Assembly: GCF_005405405.1 (NCBI RefSeq) | Contig: NZ_BJDZ01000030.1 | Span: 1 to 37,715, forward strand | DNA length: 37,715 nucleotides | Source of the DNA: Lactiplantibacillus plajomi | Lineage (GTDB): Bacteria; Bacillota; Bacilli; Lactobacillales; Lactobacillaceae | Direction of reading: 5' to 3' | Shown: one piece after another, positions 7,197-14,788 of the stretch | Numbering within the stretch: the stretch's first letter is position 1 | Layout: each line of letters starts with the position of its first letter | The notes under the pieces: generated by a model | The model's database searches: none | Seen by the model: only the letters and a program-made list of their open reading frames with translations | What the model was told of the DNA's origin: nothing | Program-made: the position numbers and the translations under genes

Positions 7197-8135
7197 TTAA
7201 GAGGATTCCCGGGACCGCTTGCGGCGGAAGTTGGCCTTTGTACGGTCATTTGGGGCTTGGCCGATAGCCAAGATGAAGACCGTGCTGATAATCAGAATAC
7301 TACCAAGCAGGTCTAACCAACCGAAGCTGACGCCGAGGACTAGCACCGCTAAAACCGTTGCGGAGAGCGGTTCAAAAGCGTCAAGTAAGCTGACGACGGT
7401 CGGCCGGATGTACTGGAGACTTTGTAAGAAGAACAGGAAGGCGAGGAGCGTTCCGAATAGGATCACGAACGCCAACTTGCTAACGTTGGTCACGGTCATC
7501 GGCACCTGAATCGTCCAGACTGGTTGGACTAGGTTGAACAGGATGCCACCCAGAATCATCGACCAGGTGTTGATTGCCATCGGGCTGTACTTGGTCAATA
7601 ACTTGGCCGGAATCAGCGTATTGGTGGCCGAGGTGACGCCTGAAAGCAGGCCCCAAAGTAAGGCCCAGACGGAAATGACTAGGGTGGCCGGGTTACCGTG
7701 CGTGACTAATAAAAACGCGCCGAGTAACGCCAATAAAATGGCTAGGCCTTCCGATCGCGTCGGTAGTTGCCGGTGTGCGACCACCATCCATAGGGCGATA
7801 AAAACCGGGCCGGTGAATTGTAAGATCGTGGCGGTCGCCGCGTTACTAGCTTCCACGGCTAGAAAGTAGGTGAACTGGACCGGCATCAGCCCGAAGAGCG
7901 CGTAGGCGACAACTTGAAAACAATCGCGCGGGTGGCGCCAAATCGTCCACAAATCAACGTGGGTGACTAGGCTGATGATGAATAACCCGATACCGGCGCC
8001 GCCCATGCGGATTCCGGTCAACCAGACCGACGTGATATCGGTCGTATCAAAAAGTGTTTGGGCAATTGCACCAGCAACGCCCCAAAACGTGGCGCTGACA
8101 CTGGCGAGCAGGATGCCCTTTAACTGACGGTTCAT
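7197..8135 (-). CDS. DMT-superfamily transporter (EamA type)
   Basis: A 312-residue protein with about ten membrane helices arranged as two EamA repeats: the first begins LLASVSATFWGVAG, the second ALLWGLLSGVTSATNTLIPA, and each ends in a long hydrophobic pair. The C-terminus is basic and cytoplasmic. Family members export amino acids or metabolites, or act as drug/metabolite carriers; the substrate is unknown. GGGAGGG lies 11 bases before the ATG. It follows panE on the same strand with only 74 bases between and no terminator, so it may be read from the T-box-controlled transcript, which would fit amino-acid-linked export. Confidence 0.85.
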   Translation of the reverse strand: MNRQLKGILLASVSATFWGVAGAIAQTLFDTTDITSVWLTGIRMGGAGIGLFIISLVTHVDLWTIWRHPRDCFQVVAYALFGLMPVQFTYFLAVEASNAATATILQFTGPVFIALWMVVAHRQLPTRSEGLAILLALLGAFLLVTHGNPATLVISVWALLWGLLSGVTSATNTLIPAKLLTKYSPMAINTWSMILGGILFNLVQPVWTIQVPMTVTNVSKLAFVILFGTLLAFLFFLQSLQYIRPTVVSLLDAFEPLSATVLAVLVLGVSFGWLDLLGSILIISTVFILAIGQAPNDRTKANFRRKRSRESS

Positions 8136-8209
8136 AATGTGGCGACCCTCCCTAAGTCAATCATTATCCATCCATTGTACCTGATTTGGACTTAGAAAGG
8201 AAAGTTTGG

Positions 8210-9199
8210 TTACGCACTGGCTTCCTGGGTCGGTGCCGCGGCGGTCTGGGCCGCGTTTGCCTGGCGGGTGGTTTCGGCCAAGTGGACCAGGTGGGTCAAA
8301 AAGGCGTGGGTCTTGGCGTCGTAATGATACTTACGGCCCAACTTAACCAGGTAGCCGTTGATGTAGTCGACTTCGGTCGGCCGGTTGTGGCTCATGTCTT
8401 GGTACATGGACGGGTAGTGGAGCGGGTTGGCCACCTTGCTGACGTAGTTGACCGAGTCTAACTCTTCGGCCCGCGTGTTGAGCATCGTCACGCCGTCGCG
8501 TTCACAAACGTCGTAGGCTTCGTTGATCAGTTGGCGACTCAGATCATCAGCACCCGGGTAGGCGGCAAATTCCCCCATCGTGATCTCAAAGAGGGTGCAC
8601 AACGTGTTGACGACCGAATTGAACACCACCTTGGCGAGCAGGGTACCCCGGAAATTGGTGGTTAAATTTGGGTGGAACTGACACTTTTCCAGTTCAGCCA
8701 CGATCCGGTGGGTCATGTCGTCCGGTTGTTCAGTATAGTTGGCCAGGTTCATGGTACCAGCACCGCGGGCACCGATAAAGTCAACGTCGCCGGGGCCGTT
8801 TAAGACGGTCGCGACCAGCGCGGTACCGGCCAATAATTTTTCCGGTTGGAAGTAGTTCAGCAGTTTTTCAACGTGGCCCATCCCGTTCATGCAGGTCAGG
8901 ACGTATTGGTTCTGGTTGAACGCGTGGGCGGTGCGGGTCAGGAAGTCCGCCAACTGCATCTGCTTCGTGAAGACCACCCAAACGTCCGGATCATCATGGT
9001 AGTCTTCGGGCAACACGACTTTTACCGGAACCAGGTGACGGTTTGCGTGGTCGCGTGAGACGTAAACACCGCCCTGTTGGTGAATCCGGTCAACGTTGGC
9101 CTGCCAAGTATCGACAAAGTCGACCTGGTTGCCAGCTTCCTGTAATAAAACCCCGTAACGTAATCCCATGGCACCTGCGCCGAGTACTGTAAAATGCAT
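8210..9199 (-). CDS. panE: ketopantoate reductase / 2-ketoacid reductase, PanE/ApbA family
   Basis: A 329-residue NADPH-dependent reductase. The nucleotide motif GAGAMG is at residues 7-12. The catalytic lysine and paired asparagines are seen in LLAKVVFNSVVNTL (Lys190, Asn194, Asn198), and the C-terminal NRPTEVDYINGY motif is typical. PanE makes pantoate from ketopantoate, but lactococcal members of this family reduce branched-chain ketoacids to D-hydroxyacids. The T-box leader upstream ties expression to an uncharged tRNA and favours an amino-acid-linked role. An ATG 12 bases upstream overlaps the AGGATGG ribosome site, so the second ATG (9199) is chosen. The DMT transporter follows. Confidence 0.85.
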   Translation of the reverse strand: MHFTVLGAGAMGLRYGVLLQEAGNQVDFVDTWQANVDRIHQQGGVYVSRDHANRHLVPVKVVLPEDYHDDPDVWVVFTKQMQLADFLTRTAHAFNQNQYVLTCMNGMGHVEKLLNYFQPEKLLAGTALVATVLNGPGDVDFIGARGAGTMNLANYTEQPDDMTHRIVAELEKCQFHPNLTTNFRGTLLAKVVFNSVVNTLCTLFEITMGEFAAYPGADDLSRQLINEAYDVCERDGVTMLNTRAEELDSVNYVSKVANPLHYPSMYQDMSHNRPTEVDYINGYLVKLGRKYHYDAKTHAFLTHLVHLAETTRQANAAQTAAAPTQEASA

Positions 9200-9241
9200 A
9201 TGTATGACCATCCTTTAATATGAATTTAATTAATTTTGATA

Positions 9242-9516
9242 AAAAAGCGCCCGGCAGACCGAAGCCTGCCGGGCGCTGACGCGTGTTACCACCGGTAATT
9301 CATCAAGCCATTGCGGACTTGACCTTGTGCGGACCAATCATGATCCGGCGCACGGTAATGGGTGCGGGCCAGCCCAGGTTACGCTAGTTCACCCGGACCG
9401 TTCACAGTGGATATTCGCGTTAGCGCCGGTTGTCTGCTCGCACCGTTCCAGACTCGCTTGAACCATGATGGCTAACGTTACTAACTGATCACACGTTTAT
9501 CATCAAATATTAATTG
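9242..9516 (-). promoter_or_regulatory. T-box riboswitch leader of panE
   Basis: Read on the minus strand, the leader has the expected parts in order. AGTTAGTAA opens the specifier loop at about 9481-9490; CGTTAGC and GCTAACG close the helix above it. The distal arm contains GCGAGTCTGG and GGTGCGAGC. The specifier strand GAATATCCACT lies at about 9408-9418. A T-box-like GGTGGTAACACGCG lies at about 9279-9293, followed by a 12-bp terminator stem (9246-9257 with 9266-9277) and six T. The specifier is best read as ATC (Ile); TCC (Ser) or TAT (Tyr) cannot be excluded. Uncharged tRNA should favour read-through into panE. Confidence 0.8.
9246..9277 (-). terminator. regulated terminator of the T-box
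   Basis: AGCGCCCGGCAG pairs perfectly with CTGCCGGGCGCT around an 8-base loop and is followed by six T on the minus strand. Its 5' arm region is shared with the antiterminator that would form with the T-box bulge. Confidence 0.85.
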
Positions 9517-9522
9517 TTCTTT

Positions 9523-9551
9523 AATCTACCCGCCTTGCGCGTAATTGTCAA
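9523..9551 (-). promoter_or_regulatory. promoter of the T-box/panE transcript
   Basis: On the minus strand a perfect TTGACA (9546-9551) and TAGATT (9523-9528) are 17 bases apart. Transcription would begin near 9516, giving a leader of about 315 bases. Confidence 0.7.
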
Positions 9552-9657
9552 TTATTTTTAAAAATCATTAATAATCTTTCGTTAACTGTTAAATAAATGG
9601 TCATAAAAGTTGGATTTAACTTTACTTTCTTCAGATTGAAGAAAAGCCGCACTCGTT

Positions 9658-9672
9658 TTGAAAGCGATTTCC
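9658..9672. promoter_or_regulatory. cre-like box upstream of the HAD gene
   Basis: TTGAAAGCGATTTCC matches WTGNAANCGNWNNCW at 14 of 15 positions (last base C). It lies directly upstream of, and overlapping, the -35 region. Confidence 0.5.
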
Positions 9673-9697
9673 ATTCTGAGTGTGAATAGCGTACAAT
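9669..9697 (+). promoter_or_regulatory. candidate promoter of the HAD phosphatase gene
   Basis: TACAAT at 9692-9697 with TTCCAT at 9669-9674, 17 bases apart, about 31 bases before the ATG. The -35 is weak. Confidence 0.45.
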
Positions 9698-9727
9698 TAT
9701 AAGTGTAAAATTGTGGGAGGGTTAGAC

Positions 9728-10561
9728 ATGCCAAATTACCTAGTCTTTATGGACATTGATGGGACCTTATTAACGGACCATCAATACGTATCAAAACGAA
9801 CCAAGGCGACCATTGAGCGCCTGCAACAACGGGACGTTCAGTTCTACATTGCGACCGGGCGGATGTATAAATTAGCCGCAACGGTCCGCGACAAGCTCAA
9901 CGACGACGTGCAGCTGGTCACTTCCAACGGGGCGGTTTTTGACGGAATCGCTGGCCGCGAAGTGACTAAGCTGGGGGGCGCGGCGGTCGAATTAGCCTAC
10001 TTAGTGGCGCGGCGCGATAACTTACCAATGATGCTCTTTACGCCGGACAAGGCCTACTATACGGAACAGATTCCACGCTTTATTGCCCGCAACGCCGCTA
10101 ACTTTGATGCCGGGGTCGCGGCGATCGGTTATGAAGAAATTAAGAGTTTTAGCCAGCTTGCCCGAATTGAAGATGAAATCACGAACGGGGTCATTTTAAG
10201 TCGGGAAGACATTTCCCGCTTGGACGCGGCCCGTGAAAAGTTAGTCGGTAGTAAGCTCTTGCGGGTGTCTTCCTCGAACCCCAGCAACTTGGAATTAATT
10301 CCGCTGGGCGTTGATAAGGGGACGGCGATCAAGCAGATTCAACGCGAACTCAGCGTTGACGCCGCCCACACCTTTGTCTTCGGTGATGGGATGAACGACG
10401 TGGGCATGATGGCCGAAGCCAACTATTCCGTGGCGATGGGCAACGCCTTGCCGCAAGTAAAAAAAGTGGCTAATTATGAAACTGATACCAACTATAACGA
10501 CGGGTTAGCAAAATTCTTAGAAAATTATTTTGAAGGGCAACCGGAAGAACAAAAAAATTGA
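9728..10561 (+). CDS. Cof-type HAD hydrolase
   Basis: A 277-residue phosphatase of the Cof/YidA type. HAD motif I is FMDIDGTLLT (nucleophile Asp near residue 9), motif II is the threonine in YIATGRM, and motif IV is VFGDGMNDVGMM near residue 222. The C2 cap lies between. These enzymes dephosphorylate sugar phosphates, FMN or PLP in the cytoplasm; the substrate is open. A GTG 15 bases upstream is part of the GGGAGGG ribosome site, so the ATG at 9728 is the start. A cre-like box at its promoter suggests carbon control. Confidence 0.87.
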   Translation: MPNYLVFMDIDGTLLTDHQYVSKRTKATIERLQQRDVQFYIATGRMYKLAATVRDKLNDDVQLVTSNGAVFDGIAGREVTKLGGAAVELAYLVARRDNLPMMLFTPDKAYYTEQIPRFIARNAANFDAGVAAIGYEEIKSFSQLARIEDEITNGVILSREDISRLDAAREKLVGSKLLRVSSSNPSNLELIPLGVDKGTAIKQIQRELSVDAAHTFVFGDGMNDVGMMAEANYSVAMGNALPQVKKVANYETDTNYNDGLAKFLENYFEGQPEEQKN

Positions 10562-10580
10562 GCGATTGATTCGGTAACCA

Positions 10581-10617
10581 AACTAAAAGGGCGCGCGCTA
10601 AGCGGGCCCTTTTAGTT
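10581..10617. terminator. terminator after the HAD gene
   Basis: AACTAAAAGGGC pairs with GCCCTTTTAGTT (12 bp) around a GC-rich loop; the T run is part of the stem. Confidence 0.6.
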
Positions 10618-10743
10618 GTTAATAAGTTTGTAAGATTCCCGCAATTTGTGGGGTGGATAATTGACTTTTGAATAAAATTTGGCAAACTAAGTAAGGGTGC
10701 CGTTGGGCTCAGTGTCCCACGAGCAGTGTTTTTAGGAGTGATG

Positions 10744-11238
10744 ATGTTGAAAATCGATCTTTTACCGGCGCGGGTGGCGACCCCGTTAGCCATTTTATCC
10801 ATGACTAACTTGGATAATCGGGAACTCAACCCGGCAATCGAAAAACAACTTAGTATGCAGGCGATTCCGGTCGCCCAGCCCCAGAGCGCCTTGGCAGACT
10901 TACTGCAGTTAATCGGTAGTCGCCACGCAATTTCGATGCAGGCTTGGGATATGGCGGCCTTAGGCGGAACGACGGTTCAGGTTAAAGTCACGCCGGATAA
11001 GCTGGCGTTACAAGACTTGACCGCCAATCCGTTGCCCGCTAATTTGAATAAAAAGAGTAGCCGGGTACTTGTGATTATCGGCCAACAGGGGGGCAGTGAC
11101 GAAGTCGTTCACGCGACCGCCCAGGAACTTCAGCGTAAAATCAAGGCCTTCTTTGGAATTCAAGCGCGGTTGCAGTTCCGGACTTGTTATCAAACGGCCC
11201 AGACCTTAGAAACCACTAGGTCCGACGAGTCGGCGTAA
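10744..11238 (+). CDS. hypothetical protein
   Basis: A soluble protein of about 164 residues with no family that I recognise. It has an N-terminal segment rich in hydrophobic residues and prolines (IDLLPARVATPLAIL), a middle with VQVKVTPDKLALQDL, and a beta-strand SSRVLVIIGQQGG followed by a long helix. GTG, ATG, ATG and TTG codons cluster at the start; AGGAG at 10732-10736 fits the ATG at 10744 (or the TTG at 10747) best. Its 3' end overlaps the convergent phosphatase gene by 23 bases. Codon use resembles its neighbours, so it looks real. Confidence 0.65.
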   Translation: MLKIDLLPARVATPLAILSMTNLDNRELNPAIEKQLSMQAIPVAQPQSALADLLQLIGSRHAISMQAWDMAALGGTTVQVKVTPDKLALQDLTANPLPANLNKKSSRVLVIIGQQGGSDEVVHATAQELQRKIKAFFGIQARLQFRTCYQTAQTLETTRSDESA

Positions 11239-11887
11239 CGTTAATATCCACTAACTGGAACCCTGAGGCCGTGTAGTCGACCCGACTAACACTCGTATTT
11301 TTCAATAGCCGAGCTGGCAGTTCGCGCGGGCTGATCTGGTATAGAAAGGCGCTCAGAACTAGACCGTGTGCGACGACCAGAACGTTCTTATCGCGGCCGT
11401 CCTGTTGTTCGTAAAGGCTGATTCGGCGCAGGGTGCGACTGATCCGGTCGGTCACGCCGACTAAGGTTTCGGCACCACGGGTCCGGTCCAGCGAGTTGAA
11501 GACCCACAGTAAGGTCGCAAAGCGTTCGCGGCTGAGTACCAGCTTTACGAAAGTACCAATGCCGAGCTGTTTGCGGACCTGGTTAACGATCCAACGATTC
11601 TTAGTGCCTTCAAGGCCACCAAAATTGAATTCACGTAAACCGACGTCAATCGTCGGTTTTTTTATTTCGGGGTGGAGGTCGGTGATGATGCGGGCCGTCT
11701 GTTGGGCCCGCCCCAAATCACTGGTGTAGGCCGCGTCAAAGTGGACCGGTGCCAGCATCCGCGCTAACCGTTGTGCGGAACGGACGCCGTTCGGGGTTAA
11801 GGGTGAGTCGTAAATGCCTTGCAGGCGTCCGGCCGCGTTAAGTTCGGTTTCGCCGTGTCGGACGAGGTATAAGTGAATCGTTGCCAC
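11216..11887 (-). CDS. histidine phosphatase (phosphoglycerate mutase-like)
   Basis: A 223-residue protein of the histidine phosphatase superfamily. The phosphohistidine motif LVRHGETELN is near residue 8, a glutamate-bearing segment LREFNFGGLEG is near 83, and the second catalytic histidine is in VVAHGLVLSAF near 173. Family members range from cofactor-dependent mutases to broad phosphatases; the short length and divergent middle favour a phosphatase over glycolytic mutase. The start is GTG with AAGGAGG seven bases upstream. It is convergent and overlapping with the unknown gene at 10744. Confidence 0.87.
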   Translation of the reverse strand: MATIHLYLVRHGETELNAAGRLQGIYDSPLTPNGVRSAQRLARMLAPVHFDAAYTSDLGRAQQTARIITDLHPEIKKPTIDVGLREFNFGGLEGTKNRWIVNQVRKQLGIGTFVKLVLSRERFATLLWVFNSLDRTRGAETLVGVTDRISRTLRRISLYEQQDGRDKNVLVVAHGLVLSAFLYQISPRELPARLLKNTSVSRVDYTASGFQLVDINVTPTRRT

Positions 11888-12004
11888 GCGGATTCCTCCT
11901 TTGAAAAGTAATCTAGCTTAATTGTAAGGCGGGCGTGGGGATTGAACAAGCCTTTAATGATGAATAATGGTGGGTCCGTTTATTACGGGGTATCCAGCCA
12001 GTAC

Positions 12005-12493
12005 CTAAAACCAGCGTTTATATAATAGAAACCCGGTCCCAACGAACAGGTGGCCCGAATGATCGTCCGAAGCGACGGTGTAACCCTTAAAATGCTGGCC
12101 GGCAACTTTGCCACTGGTCCGCGCTAAGGTCCAGTGAATGGTTGACTGGTGAGCCGGTTTTAAGGTGACAACGTTCTTAGTTAACGTCCACTTAAACGCT
12201 GTGACCCGCTTGCTTTGAACGATTTTACCGGTCCCATTATGGTAAAAAATGACGTGGGCCTGCGCGTGACGCGTGCGACCACCATCGCTAGAAAAGAGCC
12301 GGTCCTTGGCTGTGGCCGTCGTATCGTTCATTTTTAAGGTGACGGTAGTGTCGTCAAAGAGGTACCAGTTTTTGGCCACTAATCGTTCGCGCAAGCTCGG
12401 CCGGTTGATAATTAGGATAATCAGTAGCAGCAACAGCGCACCACCGGCAATCAGAAAGTAACTCAGTTTGTTTTTATGACCCGGTGTTTTCAT
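12005..12493 (-). CDS. membrane-anchored extracellular protein, unknown
   Basis: A 162-residue protein: short basic cytoplasmic start, one membrane segment (about 11-30, rich in Leu and Ile), then an extracellular beta-rich domain. The domain repeats a theme of lipocalin-like strands (NWYLFDDTTVTLKMN, GHLFVGTGFLLYKRWF) common in small lactobacillar surface proteins, but I cannot assign a family. An upstream in-frame ATG would add 24 residues without hydrophobic character; the start at 12493 has AAGGGA six bases upstream and puts the TM segment near the N-terminus. A perfect cre box lies 90 bases upstream. Confidence 0.7.
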   Translation of the reverse strand: MKTPGHKNKLSYFLIAGGALLLLLIILIINRPSLRERLVAKNWYLFDDTTVTLKMNDTTATAKDRLFSSDGGRTRHAQAHVIFYHNGTGKIVQSKRVTAFKWTLTKNVVTLKPAHQSTIHWTLARTSGKVAGQHFKGYTVASDDHSGHLFVGTGFLLYKRWF

Positions 12494-12584
12494 GGGAATC
12501 CCTTCTTTCGCAGTAGGTGGGCGACGGGCAACCACCGCCGTCATTAGCGGTTCTCTAATTAGCATAGCATAGTTAACGTTGCTA

Positions 12585-12599
12585 ATGAAACCGTTTTCA
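12585..12599. promoter_or_regulatory. cre box (CcpA site)
   Basis: ATGAAACCGTTTTCA fits WTGNAANCGNWNNCW at every position and is nearly palindromic. It lies upstream of the membrane-anchored protein gene on the minus strand, after the glycosyltransferase terminator. Confidence 0.65.
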
Positions 12600-12607
12600 A
12601 AAGTAGC

Positions 12608-12656
12608 AAAAAAATCCGGAACAAAGCCACGACAGGTGTCACGGTTTTATCCCGGG
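12608..12656 (-). terminator. terminator of the glycosyltransferase gene
   Basis: On the minus strand CCGTGACA and TGTCGTGG form an inner stem, flanked by CCGGGA and TCCGG, then seven T. Confidence 0.65.
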
Positions 12657-12671
12657 GGTTGGTATTGGCTA

Positions 12672-13400
12672 TTATTTCAAATCGTCGTCGGGAACGGCGG
12701 TCGGTTGTTGCTTCAATAGTTTGAGCATCTTGCGGCGCGCCACGAAAAAAGGAATCCCGAAATGCGCCAGGTTACTCCGGAACCGCCACCGGTAATGGTA
12801 CGTTTTGGTTGCGATGTAGGGTGCTTGGTGCACATAGTTGGCATATTGAAAAGCAAATAATTGATCTTCAAGAAAGTCGATGGTTTCGTTGAATTTAAGT
12901 TGATGGTCCGTGATGATTTCACGGATGAAACACTTATTCCACGCAAAGCCGCCGACCGTGCCGAAGTTAATGTTGTCAATTAGCTGTTTTTGATTGTAAA
13001 CTTTGGACTTGCTCGGGACGGACAGGTAGCCGTAATGGTCACAAATTACGAGTTGGCTACCGGGGTGGTCACGGTAAGCCGCTTGGAAGTTGGCGAGAAA
13101 GTTGGTGTCGACCCAATCGTCACCGTCGATGAAGCAGAGGTACTGACCGTGTGCTCGTGCCATTCCCGAGTTTCGAGCAGCGGAAACCCCGCGGTTATGG
13201 GCGTGCGCAACCAGGTGAAAACGGTTGTCACGGGCCACAAAAGCGGCAATCTGGTCGGCGGTATCGTCGGTCGAACAATCGTCCACCACGAATACTTCGA
13301 AATCGGTCACCGTTTGGTTTTGCAGGCTCTTCAAGCAACTATTAATAAATTTATGTTGGTTGTACGCGGGAACAACCACGGAAAAAAGGGGTGCTGACAA
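12672..13400 (-). CDS. GT2 family glycosyltransferase
   Basis: A protein of about 243 residues with a single GT-A domain. It starts FSVVVPAYNQHKFI, has the nucleotide-binding VVDDCSTDDT and NRGVSAARNSG segments, and the metal-binding FIDGDDW near residue 96. It should transfer a sugar from a nucleotide donor to a cell-envelope acceptor. No membrane segment is seen. The longer ORF reaches 13454, but the best ribosome site (GGAGG) sits seven bases before a TTG at 13400, leaving SAPLFSVVVP at the N-terminus as usual for the family. It follows the GntR gene by 86 bases and is followed by a terminator. Confidence 0.85.
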   Translation of the reverse strand: MSAPLFSVVVPAYNQHKFINSCLKSLQNQTVTDFEVFVVDDCSTDDTADQIAAFVARDNRFHLVAHAHNRGVSAARNSGMARAHGQYLCFIDGDDWVDTNFLANFQAAYRDHPGSQLVICDHYGYLSVPSKSKVYNQKQLIDNINFGTVGGFAWNKCFIREIITDHQLKFNETIDFLEDQLFAFQYANYVHQAPYIATKTYHYRWRFRSNLAHFGIPFFVARRKMLKLLKQQPTAVPDDDLK

Positions 13401-13486
13401 ACGAATTCCTCCATCACAAAATGAGATACTCCCACCATTATAACCATAAATCACCGTTAAATTATAGCGTTAGCCTTAAATTCTCG

Positions 13487-14194
13487 TTAATTATTCGCAA
13501 GGTTGGTCGTGTGGAAATACAGTGCTAGGTCCGGATAAACAAAAATGGTGTGTGAGAAGTTCAATAAACCGTTATTTTTATAATAGTTGGCCGAATCGAG
13601 GGCCATGTAAGTGGCGCCCTCCTCGAGGTCCATCAAAAGGGCCTCTTCCTTAGTCAGCCTTGCCAGTGAGAGGTAGTCATCGCTGTTAGCCACACCGATG
13701 CCGTACGCCTCACTCAGAAAATCCCAAATGGAGGAGTTGACCGCTTCGGGCGACAGGTAGGGGACAACGGACCGTAAATAGTAGGCTTTTTCAAGGCAGT
13801 AAAGTTGGTCGTGCCAATACCGCAAGCGGGTGACCCGGTAAAGCTCTTCGTCGGTCGGAATCCCGTACTGGCGGCTGAACGTCGTGTTGCTTTTGACCGT
13901 GTCGAACGTTAAGACTTGTGATTCCAAGTCGCGGGGGTGCAAGTTGCTGTTATAAAGTGAACGGGCGGATAAGTTGACCACCGTTTTGTGCCGCAACTGA
14001 ATGTTCGTAATGTAGTAGCCACTTCCCTGAACCCGGCGCAGAAGTCCTTGTTGGTAAACGAGGTCGATGGCCTTGCGAATCGTATTTCGGCTGGCGTGGA
14101 ACCGTTCCATTAACTGAGCTTCGGTCGGCAACTTGGTCTCAAATTGGCCGTCTTGAATGGCGTTAACAAGTTTGGTCGCAATGTCGCGATACAT
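13487..14194 (-). CDS. GntR-family regulator with UTRA domain, beta-glucoside cluster
   Basis: A 235-residue HutC-type GntR regulator. The N-terminal winged helix (about 5-65) shows LPTEAQLMERFHASRNTIRKAID and the wing GSGYYITN. The C-terminal UTRA domain senses a small effector, usually a sugar phosphate. It is divergent from the PTS and 6-phospho-beta-glucosidase genes, so a phosphorylated beta-glucoside is the likely effector. Two inverted copies of ATGGGTAC-AATT between the genes are its probable operators, one over its own promoter. AAGGAAG precedes the ATG by about nine bases. Confidence 0.88.
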   Translation of the reverse strand: MYRDIATKLVNAIQDGQFETKLPTEAQLMERFHASRNTIRKAIDLVYQQGLLRRVQGSGYYITNIQLRHKTVVNLSARSLYNSNLHPRDLESQVLTFDTVKSNTTFSRQYGIPTDEELYRVTRLRYWHDQLYCLEKAYYLRSVVPYLSPEAVNSSIWDFLSEAYGIGVANSDDYLSLARLTKEEALLMDLEEGATYMALDSANYYKNNGLLNFSHTIFVYPDLALYFHTTNLANN

Positions 14195-14228
14195 GGATCG
14201 TTCACTTCCTTTTTTTGATTAAATATTT

Positions 14229-14241
14229 ATGGGTACCAATT
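14229..14241. promoter_or_regulatory. GntR operator copy 1
   Basis: ATGGGTACCAATT, inverted copy of the element at 14279-14291 (one mismatch in 13). It overlaps the region where the gntR promoter is expected on the minus strand. Confidence 0.6.
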
Positions 14242-14272
14242 CAATAAATCGGTCTGAATTCATTAATAACGC

Positions 14273-14301
14273 TTGTCAAATTTGTACCCATGACTTATAA
14301 T
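14273..14301 (+). promoter_or_regulatory. promoter of the PTS / phospho-beta-glucosidase genes
   Basis: TTGTCA (14273-14278) and a perfect TATAAT (14296-14301), 17 bases apart. The spacer contains the second operator copy. Confidence 0.8.
14279..14291. promoter_or_regulatory. GntR operator copy 2
   Basis: AATTTGTACCCAT lies inside the spacer between -35 and -10, ideal for repression. Centre-to-centre distance to copy 1 is 50 bases, close to five helical turns. Confidence 0.65.
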
Positions 14302-14311
14302 TCTAATTGTA

Positions 14312-14326
14312 ATGAAAGCGGTTTAT
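14312..14326. promoter_or_regulatory. cre-like box after the promoter
   Basis: ATGAAAGCGGTTTAT matches WTGNAANCGNWNNCW at 14 of 15 positions. It starts just after the expected transcript start, a roadblock position for CcpA. Confidence 0.6.
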
Positions 14327-14381
14327 TAAAGCAACCGCTTGCCACAATTAATTTTTTAAACTATCTAGGAGCGTGTTTATT

Positions 14382-14696
14382 ATGGCCGAAAAAACAATTA
14401 TGTTAGTATGCTCTGCCGGAATGTCAACTTCACTGTTAGTTTCAAAGATGCAAAAGGCTGCGGAAGCGGACGGTGTTGACGTTGAAATTTTTGCAACCGC
14501 TGCCAGCGATGCGGATGGCAAGATTTTAGAAAAAGATCCCGACATTTTAATGCTTGGACCGCAAGTCCGCTACATGCTTAGTGATTTTCAAAAGCGCGTG
14601 GACATCCCAGTTGAAGTCATCAACATGCAGGATTACGGCATGATGAACGGTGAAAAAGTGTTACGGGAAGCCCAAGCCGCGTTAGCCAAGAAATAA
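14382..14696 (+). CDS. PTS lactose/cellobiose-type EIIB
   Basis: A 104-residue soluble PTS component. The phosphorylated cysteine lies near the N-terminus in MLVCSAGMSTSLLV (Cys10), as in the cellobiose family. It passes phosphate from EIIA to the sugar bound in the membrane EIIC. A GTG nine bases upstream touches the AGGAG site, so ATG 14382 is chosen. First gene of the cluster; an inverted repeat separates it from EIIA. Confidence 0.93.
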   Translation: MAEKTIMLVCSAGMSTSLLVSKMQKAAEADGVDVEIFATAASDADGKILEKDPDILMLGPQVRYMLSDFQKRVDIPVEVINMQDYGMMNGEKVLREAQAALAKK

Positions 14697-14712
14697 GTTT
14701 AGGCGGTTGCTT

Positions 14713-14757
14713 GCTATCAGACCACGATAATTAACCACGCCGGCCTGATAGCCTTTT
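14713..14757 (+). repeat. intercistronic hairpin between EIIB and EIIA
   Basis: GCTATCAG and CTGATAGC can pair (8 bp) over a 24-base loop, followed by CTTTT. It may be a weak terminator or an mRNA-processing/stability element that sets the EIIB:EIIA ratio. Confidence 0.5.
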
Positions 14758-14788
14758 AATTTAAATTCATAAACGAGGATGAAGTGGA

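Noticed and set aside
12494-12565. Upstream ATG for the membrane-anchored protein
   Set aside because: It would put 24 polar residues before the membrane segment, and the ribosome site AAGGGA fits the ATG at 12493.
13401-13454. Upstream ATG for the GT2 gene
   Set aside because: The extra 18 residues do not belong to the family, and GGAGG points to the TTG at 13400.
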